A stretch of DNA of 64,000 nucleotides from NCBI GenBank assembly GCA_036874045.1, contig CM072336.1, forward strand, positions 10,940,501-11,004,500. The letters run 5' to 3'. This document shows, one piece after another, positions 1-11,231 of the stretch. This DNA is from Cymodocea nodosa. Lineage: Eukaryota; Streptophyta; Magnoliopsida; Alismatales; Cymodoceaceae. Below the pieces are notes generated by a model that worked only from the letters and a program-made list of their open reading frames with translations, was not told the DNA's origin and did not search any database. The translations under genes and the position numbers were made by a program. Position 1 is the stretch's first letter. Each line of letters opens with the position of its first letter.

Positions 1-335
1 GGGTATATTTCTATTCATATTTTGATTTTGAATGGAAGCATTTCCAAATACAAGATCTAGACGATTGTTTAATTGTTGAATTATCTTTTCTAACTTCTCT
101 ATTCTAGATCATTGCTCAATTAATGCTTCATAACTTATATTTTTGTCATTTATATTTTCTCCTCCTTGGAAATTATTGTTTCTCCAAGATAGAGTGATTT
201 CTCCAATTAGGGTTATAAGAATTTCCAAAGTTATCTTTCTGGTTTCTAGCATAAATAATATCTAAATCATTAACGTTTGCATTCTTTTCTGCTAGCTTTT
301 GATTTAATGATAACTCTTCTATTTTCTTTGTTACT
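1..335 (-). pseudogene. Gypsy capsid-gag, C-terminal part (copy 1)
   Basis: Read on the minus strand this continues the gag interrupted at 336. It encodes a helical KIEELSLNQKLAEKNANVND stretch, then YARNQKDNF and YNPNWRNH, a hallmark of Athila/Tat-type gag, and then a Gln/Asn-rich helical tail that runs off the window edge. At least two in-frame stops break it. No zinc knuckle lies between the helical stretch and YNPNWRNH, where my recollection of Athila-type gags places one. The plus-strand copy at 62635-63014 has the same arrangement. Capsid-gag identity is family knowledge; the missing knuckle is seen directly. Confidence 0.75.
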
Positions 336-2541
336 TGTTTAGAATGAAAAAGTGCATATTATTAACGGTTAAATGATGGTTAATTGCATAATATTTAGCT
401 TATCATATGAGAATTAAGCCATTATGTTATAATTGCACTATTATATGATTTAATTAAAGAATCTGCTTAATTTTGGGGAATTAATGTTAATTTAGTATAT
501 TTCTGAACTGTCGGTAAGTTACAGGCTGTGAAATTCTTAAGTATCCGAATTTTCTAATATTTCGGACAGTTATGTTTAACAAACCGAACATGTCGTATAG
601 TTATGTTTAAATTGCCGAATAGTTATGTTTTGAAAGAATATTTTATTATTTCCTGAAGTACACGTGTCGAAACCATAATGCATGACTTAAGTGAACTTTC
701 GTTGAGTTATCTCTAACTATCCGAAATTGCAGCTGGACATCGGACAATTATATGTGCAACCCTTTGAAATCTCTTTTTATTTATAAAATAGCTGTGGACA
801 CGTGTCATGTTCTGGTAAAGTGACTTAAGTGGACTTTCAGTGAGTTATCTGTAACTATCCGAAATGCATCTGAGCATCGGATAGTTAGACCTGTAACTCT
901 CCAAAATGTGTATTTTATTATTAAACTGCTGTTAACACGTGTCGAGATTTGGTAGATTTACTTAAGTTATATATCGGTGAGTTAGCTGTAACTATCTGAA
1001 ATGCATCTGAGCATCGGATAGTTAAGTTTATAAGTATCTGAAATGCACCTGAGCATCGGATAGTTAAATTTATGCACGTGTTTTATAGTTAAATCAACAA
1101 AGAAAGTCCGTTGAGTTATCTGTAACTCCACGGACTATTTATTTTCTAATATGCCACTGTAGCAGTTGCAAAAACAAGACAATTGGAAGAAAAACCATGA
1201 TTGCATGTATTGCGCAGGGAGAAGAAATCATCGCCGTTGATATGATTGAAGGAAATCCAACCGATCATTCAAGCAGAAGCAGTTACTACTGAAGAAATAT
1301 AAAAGAAAAGAAGAAAAAGAAGTAGGTGTGATCGATGGACGACAAGTGTGTATAGAGGAGGAGCACCGAGCTTTCTACAGGCAGTATTGGCAATTCTCCA
1401 AAGTACCACACCAACCATCGTTACCACCACCATATCCACCATAATCACCAACCATCGGAGGTCTGTGAGAATACTTTCTTGATGTTGGGTCGATTTCGAG
1501 CCAAACACAGTGCTTGACAACCACTGTGAGGAGTGATCGCGTTGCGGGAAGGGAAGCCATTTTCACCAAGTGCTGACTCATATTTCAGGAGATCTTAAAG
1601 CTTTTAGCCTTGTCTTCGGGTTGATGCCTGTATGCTGAAGAGAAGATTATCTTGCAATTCTGGACTCGCGATTCTATAGGGAGAGGAAACAGAATTGTAA
1701 GTGGTTTAATTTTCAGTGGTGTAATCGCGTTGCAAGTAGTGTCGAAAGTATTTACTGTCGAGTGAGATTACTTTACATTTCACCTTTCGCCCATTTCCAT
1801 GTTCATATTAAAACAAAAATACCAAAAATAATTTATCTATATTATATGTTGTATTTGAGTATTGTATTGTTTGTGTTGTATCATGATTAATGTTATCTTT
1901 GTTAGTGTTGTGATTGTTTTATGTTTGTTTTAGTTTTACAATTTACTGAAATTGATTCGTTTAAAAGAATTAAAGATTTTAATGGTTACTGTTTGAATTA
2001 TCTAAATGTTAGTATTGCTTAATGATAAATCTAGTGTTTACTAACATTAAAGAGCTTAATTGATGTTATTTACAATATATGGAATCGCCCAATGGTTGGC
2101 CGAATTCCTCTGTAAATAGCAGTATTAAAAAGAAAAGACAGGCTCGTGGAGTTAACTTAAGTCCACGAGGTTAGTCCGTTGAGTTAGCTATAACTCAACG
2201 AACTTTATTCGTTGAGTTAACTATAATTCAATGGAGAGCTTATTGAATATATAAATTTGATTGTTAACAAACGAATAGTTCTAAACTTTTAAGCAATTCC
2301 CTCTAGGATCGACCTGTACTTGCACACTGATACAATAGACACTATGCACTTGCAGTTAAAGTATAAATTGGAATTAATATCTAAATTGTATTAAAGGTTG
2401 TTTGTTTACTTCTTAAAGAAAAAGAATAGGCATAAAGATAAATTAACTAAGTAAAAATAGAAGTAACAAATCCAAGTTTTTCTGGTACGTTATTGGAGAT
2501 CTAATCAGATATTCTGGTGTCGTGCTGGGAAAAAGCAAACA
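336..2541 (+). mobile_element. Solo-type gypsy LTR (family 4) with 5-bp TSD
   Basis: Starts TGTTTAGAATG and ends AAGCAAACA. It is flanked by TTACT at 331-335 and 2542-2546, and removing it restores the gag frame. Its sequence matches the 5' LTR of element H (53341 on). U3 holds repeated inverted repeats (TAACTATCCGA...TCGGATAGTTA at 852-887, 989-1024 and a weaker one at about 1031-1067) and four CACGTG boxes. The end of the LTR proper carries the usual 'gacctgtacttgcacac' and 'cacttgcagttaaa' words near 2310-2360. Two primer-site-like stretches, near 2480 and 2515, lie inside the inserted segment, so the 3' end appears extended beyond a normal LTR end. A block at about 1160-1660 is absent from H's LTR. 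Confidence 0.82.
1160..1660. other. Extra block inside family-4 LTR, origin unknown
   Basis: The LTR of element H runs directly from 'tatgccattgtagcggtt' to the sequence upstream of its 'tttcaccttttgccc' word. This copy carries several hundred extra bases there, less AT-rich than its surroundings. The minus strand has a short open frame (ATG near 1581, about 68 codons) with a GDYGGYGGG stretch. I recognise no family. It could be a captured host fragment or simply a longer LTR subfamily. Confidence 0.4.
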
Positions 2542-3470
2542 TTACTTCAGTTAATTTAACGTCAAGCATTGTGCTTGAATCTATTTCATACATTCCCCTT
2601 GGCAATATTCTTTTATCTGTAATAGCTTCAGCCAAGTTTTCCCACTATGTAGTTCTTTTTGCAAAGTTTTCTAAATATGCCCATGCTTCTTCACTATACA
2701 ATTTTAAAAATCCATTCTGACAAGTAGATTCTAATAAAGATTTCGTTGAAACATCTATACCTTCATAAATTGTACCTATTAATTGTTCTTTACTCATTGC
2801 ATGATGTGGACATTGAGTAAGTAAATCTTTAAATCTTTCAAAATATTTCCAGAATGATTCTCCCTATTTTTGGCAAAAATTAATATTTCCTTTTTTCTTT
2901 TTAATCATTTGATGTGTTGGATAATATTTTTCCAGCTTTTTAATCATTTGATGTGTTGGATAATATTTTTCCAGAAAAATAGAGCAAAATTCAGTCCACG
3001 TAGAAATTGAATCAGGCGATAGAGTATATAACCATCTCTGAGCTATCTTTTAAAGCAAAAGGGATATATCTAAGTTTAATAGCATCAATACTCATGTTTG
3101 GCATTTTCATCATTTGACAAACTTCATTAAATTCTCTAAGGAAATAATAGGCATCTTTTCTTTCTAATCCATGAAGATGTGGCAATTGACTAATATAATT
3201 AGATTTCAAATCAAACCTATCTCCCTTAACGTTTGGCAATCAAATAAATGAAGGTTCATTAACTAATTCATGATACAAAATTTCCCCTAATGGTTTTTCA
3301 ACTGGAGCAGTCATATCTTCATTCTCTTTTAAAGAAAGGTTAGTTACACCCCTAAGGATTTTGCTAAAGTCCAATTCAGAAAATATTTCAGTATGCCTCT
3401 GTGTTGAATAATCCTGTATAGGTGTTCTTACTAATTGTTTAGTGTTAGGAGAACAAATTCATGTGCTCAT
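2542..3470 (-). pseudogene. Gypsy capsid-gag, N-terminal part (copy 1)
   Basis: The minus-strand frame opens at an ATG at 3470 (M-S-T, then a stop). It runs through NTKQLVRTPIQDYSTQRHTE, an acidic linker, then the capsid core with FDLKSNYISQLPHLHGLE, DAYYFLREFNEVCQ and AIKLRYIPFALKD, typical of the retrotransposon gag domain of Athila/Tat gypsy elements. It continues through EEAWAYLENFAKRT and ITDKRILPRGMYEID to the TTACT target site, and resumes at 335. Several stop codons interrupt it. It lies downstream, on the same strand, of gypsy pol and ORF3 of element G once nested C is removed. No normal primer-binding site is visible between the upstream palindrome region and the ATG. Confidence 0.8.
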
Positions 3471-4240
3471 AAATTCTTAACATAAAGTAAAATAGTAGAA
3501 GATTAATTACATACTAGTCTGATGCTTTGTTTTTAGTAAATTGTTGTTGACGGATGAAGTTGAATCAATTGCTTCTCCTTCTAGTTCCCCAAAATATTTT
3601 CTTTTCTTTCAAAAATGCTGGTAACTTGTAAATAATATTTTATTCTATATTTATAATGCACATCCATAAAGCAAATGAATCTCATTACAATAACGTGTCT
3701 TGTAACGTGTAGTATGGTTCTTATTTTTATGGATACGTGTTGCACTTCTAATTTCAAATTTCAGTAACCACTGAACCCACAAAGTTTCGTTCATGATTAA
3801 AAGAATAACCATTTAGCTTAATCCATGAACTAACCTCATTGAGTTATAGTTAACTCAATGGAGTAGCTTCAATTACTGTTTCTAACTCCACGGAATAACT
3901 TCGTTGAGTTACAGTTAACTCAACGGAGTGATCTTATATTTTATTATTGACTTCGTGGAGTTAAGGTTAAATTAATGGACTTACTTTGTTGAGTTAACAC
4001 TTAGCAAATTTTTCTAAAACTTACTCCTCGTATTAACTTCTATATTTTTTTTCTTTTGCATTTTGTCAATTTAAATAAAGTTAAATACATGTCATTAATG
4101 TAGTGTTCTAAATAAAACTCATTTAAATCTGAAGATATATGCATTTTTAACTTACAATTAATTTCCTATTGTGCAAAATTTACATTTTACTTTTCAGCAT
4201 GTAGATATATTAAAGCATTAACTAATTATCATGCATTTAA
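3471..4240 (-). promoter_or_regulatory. U3-like palindrome cassette with TATA box upstream of capsid gag (copy 1)
   Basis: At about 3835-3990 (plus strand) there are imperfect palindromes of the type GTTGAGTTA...TAACTCAAC and a GTGGAGTTAAGGTTAA block. On the minus strand a TATAAATA lies at 3648-3655, about 180 bases upstream of the gag ATG. I see no coding region. The arrangement looks like the U3 plus core promoter of an LTR, but no clear LTR end or tRNA primer site follows. The repeats and TATA are seen directly; promoter function is inferred. Confidence 0.5.
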
Positions 4241-4245
4241 CCATG

Positions 4246-4910
4246 TGTAGGATCGTATGGCTACACAAGAGGAGGTGAATTGTGTTTTTCAACATTTTTG
4301 ATTATAACTGAAACTTCAAAACTCAAAAACAAGTTGAGACACTATTTTCATAAAATCATTTTTATTCAAGGTTTCAATTACAATATACAATTCAATTCTC
4401 CTTAGAAATTGTAGATGCAATTATATATTGATACCATGTTTCATCTATACAATTTCGTAACTACAAATAGAGAAAACTAATTTGCAAAATTTAAAACATT
4501 TCTCCTTGTTTGAGATCTTTCTTCTTCTTCTTCTCTTTCTCTTCAGCAATTCTTCAATGGCGAATCTCTAGTCTTTCTCTACATCACCAAATTTGCTTTC
4601 TTCTGATACTTCAAATCTTAAGTGACATAAATCTGTCCTTTTCTGCTTCATTGAATTTTCTTCCATCTAAGAGCTCTTCCCCGAAGAGGTGTTTTTAATC
4701 TATGAAAAGATTTTTCGTTTGGTGTGTAGGGATAACTGATCAATGAGAATTCTATGCCTTTTATACTATATCTTCATTTCATGCATATCCTCTACGTTTA
4801 ATCACTATCAGTCTTCCACTTCTTCACGTCTTTTCTTTTTCCTTCATCAAAATATACACGTTTTGACCCACGTTTACATTTCAAATTTTCTTTAATCATC
4901 AATCCTAGAT
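4246..4910 (-). mobile_element. Fragment of element C 3' LTR (duplicated copy)
   Basis: Begins TGTAGGATCGTATGGCTACA directly after CCATG (4241-4245) and follows the family-1 copia LTR as far as 'catcaatcctagat'. It then breaks into family-4 LTR sequence through a short unmatched linker. It is the truncated copy of the LTR that begins at 7511 and was created by the tandem duplication. The small open frame inside it (4510 on) is repeated in every family-1 LTR and is not a gene. Confidence 0.85.
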
Positions 4911-4917
4911 GTCTGAG

Positions 4918-5854
4918 TTATCTTGGCTTCGGGTTGATGCCTGTATGCTAAAGAGAAGATTATCTTGCAATTCTGGACTTGCGAATCTATAGGGTGAGGA
5001 GACAAAATTGTAAGTGGTTTAATTTTCAGTGGTGTAATCGCGTTGCAAGTAGTGTCAGAAGTATTTACTGTCGAGTGAGATTACTTTACATTTCACCTTT
5101 CGCCCATTTCCATGTTCATATTAAAACAAAAATACCAAAAACAATTTATCTATATTGTATGTTGTATTTGAGTATTGTATTGTTTGTGTTGTATCGTGAT
5201 TAATGTTATCTTTGTTAGTGTTGTGATTGTTTTATGTTTGTTTTAGTTTTATAGTTTACTGAAATTGGTTCGTTCAAAAGACTTAAAGATTTTAATGGTA
5301 ACTGTTTGAATTATCTGAATGTTAGTATTGCTTAATGATAAATCCAGTGTTTACTAACATTAAAGAGCTTAATTGATGTTATTTACAATCTGTGGAATTG
5401 CCCAATGGTTGGCCGAATTCCTTTGTAAATAGCAGCATTAAAAAGAAAAGGCAGGCTCGTGGAGTTAACTTAAGTCCACGAGGTTAGTCCGTTGAGTTAG
5501 CTATAACTCAACGAACTTTATCCATTGAGTTAACTGTAATTCGATGGAGAGCTTATTGAATATATAAATTTGATTGTTAACAAACGGACAGTTCTAAAAT
5601 TTTAAGCAATTCCCTGTGGGATCGATCTGTACTTGCACACTGATGCAATAAACACTGTGCACTTGCAGTTAAAGTACAAATTGGAATTAATATCTAAATT
5701 GTATTAAAGGTTGTTTGTTTACTTCTTAAAGAAAAAGAATAGGCATAAAGATAAATTAGCTAAGTAAAAATAGAAGTAACAAATCTAAGTTTTTCTAGTA
5801 CGTTATTGGAGATCTAATTAGATATTTTGGTGTCATGCTGGGAAAAAGCAAACA
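4918..5854 (+). mobile_element. Family-4 gypsy LTR, 3' part (duplicated copy)
   Basis: Matches 1612-2541 in order and orientation, including the AAGCAAACA terminus and the TTACT junction at 5855-5859. The left part of the LTR is missing because the duplication breakpoint lies inside it. Confidence 0.85.
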
Positions 5855-6744
5855 TTACTTCAGTTAATTTAACTTCAAGCATAGTGCTTGAATCTATTTC
5901 ATACATTCCCCTTGGCAATATTCTTTTATCTGTAATAGCTTCAGCCAAGTTTTCCCACTATGTAGTTCTTTTTACAAAGTTTTCTAAATATGCCCATGCT
6001 TCTTCACTACACAGTTCTAAAAATTCATTCTAACAAGTAGATTCTAATAAAGATTTCGTTGAAACATCTATACCTTCATAAATTATACCTATTAATTATG
6101 CTTTACTCATTGCATGATGTGGACATTGAGTCAGTAAATCTTTAAATCTTTCAAAATATTTCTAGAATGATTCTCCCTATTTTTGGCTAAAATTAATATT
6201 TCCTTTTTTCTTTTTAATCATTTGATGTGTTGGATAATATTTTTCCAGAAAAATAGAGTAAAATTCAGTCCATGTAGAAATTGAATCAGGCGATAGAGTA
6301 TATAACCATCTCTGAGCAGTCTTTTAAAGAAAAAGGGATATATCTAAGTTTAATAGCATCAATACTCATGTTTGGCATTTTCATCATTTGACAAACTTCA
6401 TTAAATTCTCTAAGGAAATAATAGGCATCTTTTCTTTCTAATCCATGAAGATGTGGCAATTGACTAATATAATTAGATTTCAAATCAAACCTATCTCCCT
6501 CAAAGTTTGGCAATCAAATACATGAAGGTTCATAAACTAATTCATGATACAAAATTTCCCCTAATGGTTTTTCTACTAGAGCAGTCATATCTTCATTCTC
6601 TTTTAAAGAAAGGTTAGTTACACCCCTAAGGATTTTGCTAAAGTCCAATTCAGAAAATATTTCAGTACGCCTCTATATTGAATAATCCTATATAGGTGTT
6701 CTTACTAATTGTTTAGTGTTAGGAGAACAAATTCATGTGCTCAT
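5855..6744 (-). pseudogene. Gypsy capsid-gag, N-terminal part (copy 2)
   Basis: Tandem copy of the gag at 2542-3470, opening at the ATG at 6744 with the same early stop (M-S-T-stop). The capsid core is again readable (LPHLHGLERKDAYYFLREF, AIKLRYIPFSLKD) and stops recur at similar places. It ends at the TTACT site of the duplicated LTR, so this copy has no C-terminal half. It differs from copy 1 by scattered substitutions and a few indels. Confidence 0.78.
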
Positions 6745-7505
6745 AAACTCTTAACATAGTAGAAGATTAATTACATACCAGTCTGATGCTTTGTTTTTAG
6801 TAAATTGTTGTTGACGGATGAAGTTGAATCAGTTGCTTCTCCTTCCAGTTCCCCAACAAATTTTCTTTTCTTTCAAAAATGCTGGTAACTTGTAAATAAT
6901 ATTTTGTTCTATATTTATAATGCACATCCATAAAGCAAATGAATCTCATTACAAGAACGTGTCTTGTAACGTGTAGTATGATTCCTATTTTTATGGATAT
7001 GTGTTCCACTTCTAATTTCAAATTTCAGTAACCACTGAAACCATAAAGTTTCGTTCATGATTAAAAGAATAACCATTTAGCTTAATCCATGAACTAATCT
7101 TGTTGAGTTACAGTTAACTCAATGGAGTAGCTTCGGTTATTGTTTCTAACTCCACGGACTAACTTCGTTGAGTTACAGTTAACTCAACGGAGTGACCTTA
7201 TATTTTATTATTGACTTCGTGGAGTTAAGGTTAACTTAATAGACTTACTTTGGTGAGTTAACACTTAGCAAATTTTTCTAAAACTTACTCCTCGTATTAA
7301 CTTCTATATTTTTTTTTCTCTTGCATTTTGTCAACTTAAATAAATTTAAATACATGTCATTAATGCAGTGTTCTAAATAAAACTTATTTAAATCTGAACA
7401 TATATACATTTTTAACTTACAGTTCATTTCCAGTTGTGCAGAATTTACATTTTACTTTTCAGCATGCAGATATATTAAAGCATTAACTAATTATCATGCA
7501 TTTAA
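6745..7505 (-). promoter_or_regulatory. U3-like palindrome cassette with TATA box (copy 2)
   Basis: Same structure as 3471-4240: palindromes of the GTTGAGTTACAGTTAACTCAA type at about 7100-7200, a GTGGAGTTAAGGTTAA block, and minus-strand TATAAATA at 6912-6919, 168 bases upstream of the gag ATG. Its right end is the target site (CCATG, 7506-7510) of element C, so on the minus strand it originally continued from 48215, downstream of G's third ORF. Confidence 0.5.
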
Positions 7506-8100
7506 CCATGTGTAGGATCGTATGGCTACACAAGAGGGGGTGAATTATGTTTTTCAACATTTTCGATTATAACTGAAACTTCAAAACTCAAAAACAAGTT
7601 GAGACACTATTTTCATGAAATCATTTTTATTCAAGGTTTCAATTACAATATACAATTCAATTCTCCTTAGAAATTGTAGATGCAATTATATATTGATACC
7701 ATGTTTCATCTATACAATTTCATAACTACAAATAGAGAAAACTAATTTGCGAAATTTAAAACATTTCTCCCTATTTGAGATATTTCTTCTTCTTCTTCTC
7801 TTTCTCTTCAGCAATTCTTCAATGGCGAATCTCTAGTCTTTCTTTACATCACGAAATTCGCTTTCTTCTAATACTTCAAATCTTAAGTGACATAAATCTA
7901 ACCTTTTATGCTTCATTGAATTTTCTTCTATCTGAGAGCTCTTCCCCGAAGAGGTGTTTTTGATCCATGAAAAGATTTTTTGTTTGGTGTGCAGGGATAA
8001 CTGATCAACGAGAATTCTATGCCTTTTATACTATATCTTCATTTCATGCATATCCTCTACGTTTAATCACTATCAGTCTTCCACTTCTTCACGTCTTTTA

Positions 8101-9712
8101 TGTTGAGTATTTTTGTTTTGATGATGTGTGCTGAATGAAAATAATCATATTTGCTCAATTACTATTGCTTGTGAAAAGAAATTAAAATCATCAATTAATA
8201 TAGAAAAATCTTGCTGATATAAATACTTGTCTGTATTGGATTTGAAGTTAATAACTAGTCGTTTCGTTGCATTAATTTCTCATTTAGCTAAACGTTAAGT
8301 TAACGTGTGGTTTATTGAAAAGCATGATATGTTTTAATGTTATATCTTCTGTATCATGAATAGTGCACGTTTAGACAACTCGTTAAGTTGGAGTTTTGTT
8401 TGTATAGAGGTCACGTGAGAACTCATTAAGTTAGAGGCTTAAAGGTTAAAATAGGTCACGTGATAACTCGTTAAGTTTGTGAGTAAAAGAAGAGACGAAC
8501 TCGTTAAGTTAATGTTATACTCGTGGTGAAATTATAAGTTACGAATGTTGTATTGTATCACATGAGGTGCACATGTTTATCTCGTTAAATTATCATAACT
8601 AAACGCATTGAGTTGCTATATTGAACACTAAGGCAACGCGTTAGGTTAGCGTTATAAACTTAAGTTGTTATTTTTGCACGTGGTAAAATTCTTATTATAA
8701 AAACATTTGTTTATTACTAGTTCGTTGAGTTATCATAACACAACGGAATTGGTTCGTTGAGTTATCATAACACAACGGAGATGGTTCGTTGAGATAGCAT
8801 AACACCACGGACTTAGTTCGTTGAGTTAGCTACAGTACTTGTCACGTGAAATGGCACATGAGGAACTCATTAAGTTAGAAATGTTAAGTTATATATATAC
8901 TTGTGTTACTCGTTTAGTTAACATTAAAGTAAGGACTTCTTATTATACTGATGAAAAACTTTTGGACGAGAAAGTTTATTTTGCAGGAAATTTTTCAGAG
9001 ATCCAAGACTGATGATTAAAGAAAATTCGAAATATAAACGTGGGTTAGAACGTGTGTGTTTCGATGAAGGAAAAAGGAAAGACGTGGAGAAGTGGAAAAC
9101 TGGTAGTGGTTAAACGTGAAGGATATGCATGAAATGAAGATACAGTATAAAAGGCATAGAATTCTCGTTGATCAATTTATCCTTGGACACAAAAAGAAAA
9201 ATCTTTTCAAGGATCAAAACATCCCTGCACACCAAAAGAAAAATCTTTTTCAGGGATCAAAAACACCTTCTCGAGGAAAATCTCTCAAGTGGAAGAAAGT
9301 TCAGTGAAGCATAAAAAGGTAAGATTTTCGTCACTAAAGATTTGAAGTATCAGAAGAAAGCAAATTCGGTGAAGCATGAAAAGACAAGATATTTGTCATT
9401 GAAGAATTGCTGAAGAAGAAAAAGAAGAAGAAGAAAGATCTCAAATAGGGAGAAATGTTTTAAATTCCGCAAATTAGTTTTCTCTGTTTGTAGTTATGAA
9501 ATTGTTTAGATGATACATGATATCGAAATATAATTGCATCTACAATTTCTGAGGAGAATTGAATTGTATATTGTAATTGAAACCTTGAATAAAAATGATT
9601 TTATGAAAACAATGTCTCGACTTGTTTTTGAGTTTTAAAGTTTCAATTATATTTCAGAAAATATTAAAAATACACAATTCACCCCCTTCTTGTGTAGCCA
9701 TACGATCCTACA
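8101..9712 (+). mobile_element. Solo copia LTR (family 1), plus orientation
   Basis: Starts TGTTGAGTATTTTTG and ends ACGATCCTACA. It is inserted into C's 3' LTR between 'cacgtctttta' and 'ttttctttttcc', so the TSD is TTTTA/TTTTC with one mismatch. The core promoter TATAAAAG lies at 9146-9153, with about 560 bases of R-U5 after it. U3 holds four CACGTG boxes and GTTAAGTTAG words. Open frames inside it are not genes. Confidence 0.85.
8720..8828 (+). repeat. Palindromic tandem array in U3
   Basis: Four about 31-base units, each of the form GTTCGTTGAGTTA-spacer-TAACACAACGGA, so that the halves are near-complementary. The last unit is decayed. The equivalent place in the LTR at 16759 holds a different repeat block. 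Confidence 0.8.
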
Positions 9713-10705
9713 TTTTCTTTTTCCTTCATCAAAATATACACGTTTTGACCCACGTTTACATTTCGAATTTTCTTTAATCATCAATCCTAGATCTTTGAAA
9801 AATTTCCTACAAAATAAACTTTTGCGTCCAAAATCTTTCATCAAGTGTAATAAGAAGTCGTTACTTTAATGTTAACTAAACGAGTAAAACTAGTAGATAT
9901 ATAACTTAACGTTTCTAACTTAACGAATTCCTCATATGCCAACTCACGTGACAAGTATTGTAGCTAACTCAACGAACTAAGTTCGTGATGCTACACTAAC
10001 TCAACGAACCATCCCCTTGGTGTTACGATAACTCAATAAACCATCTCCGTTGTGTTACAGATAACTCAATGAACCAGTAATAAACAAATGTTTTTATAAT
10101 AAGAATTTTACCACGTGCAAAAATAACAACTTATGTTTTTATAACGCTAACCTAACGCATTGCCTTAGTGTTCAATATAGCAACTCAATGTGTTTAGTTA
10201 TGTTAACTTAACGAGTTAAACATGTGCACCTCACGTGATACAATATAACATTTGTAACTTATAATTTCACCACATGTACTATACTAACTTAACGAGTTCG
10301 TCTCTTCTTTTACTTACTAACTTAACGAGTTCTCATGTGACCTATTTTAACCTTTAAGCCTCTAACTTAATGAGTTCTCACGTGATCTCTATACAAATAA
10401 CACTCTAACTTAACAAGTTGTCTAAACGTGCACTATTCATGATACAGAAGATATAACTTTAAAACATATCACGCTTTTCTATAAAAACACACGTTAACTT
10501 GACATTTAGTTAAATGAGAATTTACTACAACAAAACGACTAGTTATTAACTTAGTATAATTTTAGATCCAATACAGATGAGTATTTATATCAGTAAACTT
10601 TTTCTGTATTAATTAATGTTTTCAATTTCTTTTCACAAGCAATAGTAATTGAGCAAATATGATTACTTTCATTCAGCACACATCATCAAAACAAAATACT
10701 CAACA

Positions 10706-11231
10706 ATCTCTCCCTTTTTGATGATGAAAAACCATATTATAACAATTTTGAAATATATTTAACTCAACAAAGCACCATCGTTGGGTTAACTTTTAATTCA
10801 ACAAACTTAAGTTTACTTAAGCTTATTTCTATTGTTTGTATAAAATTCACCTCTTAGAGATAAAGCTTTCAGATGTCAATAATTACATAAGTATCTTTTA
10901 GATTATAATAACCATATAAATATCTTTTAGATTACATTTTCATCTATCAGATTACAATAACCACTTAAATATCATCTCCTTTTATAATATATGCAATTAA
11001 TATTATAATCATCTTCTTCTTTTGAATTTATAACATTTAACATTTCTCCCCCTTTTTGTCATTAATCAAAAAGATGATTACACAGTATATAAACCAAGAG
11101 ATATATTTACAGCAAAACTTTCTGTAAACATAAATAAGAATTGAACTATTTATAGAAAAATGTATTGTTCAATAAATCAAACAATAAATACAAACATTAC
11201 ATTTTGTATTTAGATACAAGCAAACAGATAA
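10706..11231 (-). other. Element C 3' untranslated region with repeated polypurine tracts
   Basis: On the minus strand AAAAAGGGAGAGAT directly abuts the 3' LTR and is the polypurine tract that primes plus-strand synthesis. A second tract, AAAAAGGGGGAGAAA, lies near 11043-11060. Multiplied polypurine tracts are a known Sirevirus trait. No open frame is seen. Confidence 0.75.

Larger units (their letters stand above)
1612..8099. repeat. Tandem duplication, about 3.3 kb per unit
   Basis: Unit 1 (about 1612-4910) and unit 2 (about 4925-8100, continuing into the intact LTR beyond) share, in order: the 3' part of the family-4 LTR, its TTACT junction, the capsid gag, a palindrome-rich region, the CCATG target site and the first about 660 bases of element C's 3' LTR. 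Offsets drift from about 3313 to 3265 because of small indels, including a repeated segment at 2930-2970 present only in unit 1. One 60-base sample (2521-2580 against unit 2) shows three differences. The duplication must post-date insertion of C because both the target site and LTR start are duplicated. Confidence 0.85.
7511..10705 (-). repeat. 3' LTR of element C, split by a solo LTR
   Basis: Plus-strand reading starts TGTAGGATCGTATGGCTACA and ends AAAATACTCAACA. The LTR is about 1.58 kb once the insertion at 8101-9712 is removed, close to the 1574 bases of the 5' LTR. The U3 part (about 9900-10500) carries many GTTAAGTTAG/TAACTTAAC words and CACGTG boxes. Confidence 0.88.

Noticed and set aside
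3520..3535. 'ctggtatgtaat'-like stretch on the minus strand (clearer at 6775) as a primer-binding site for the capsid gag
   Set aside because: Only the first six bases fit the Met-tRNA site, the rest does not, and no LTR end (CA) directly precedes it.
4510..4698. Short open frame with a hydrophobic start, repeated at 7775 and partly at 20279
   Set aside because: It lies in R-U5 of family-1 LTRs and recurs with each LTR copy with frame-breaking differences. No ribosomal context or family resemblance.
8720..8828. Regularly spaced repeats that might suggest a CRISPR array
   Set aside because: The units are direct tandem palindromes of about 31 bases without unique spacers, inside a plant LTR.
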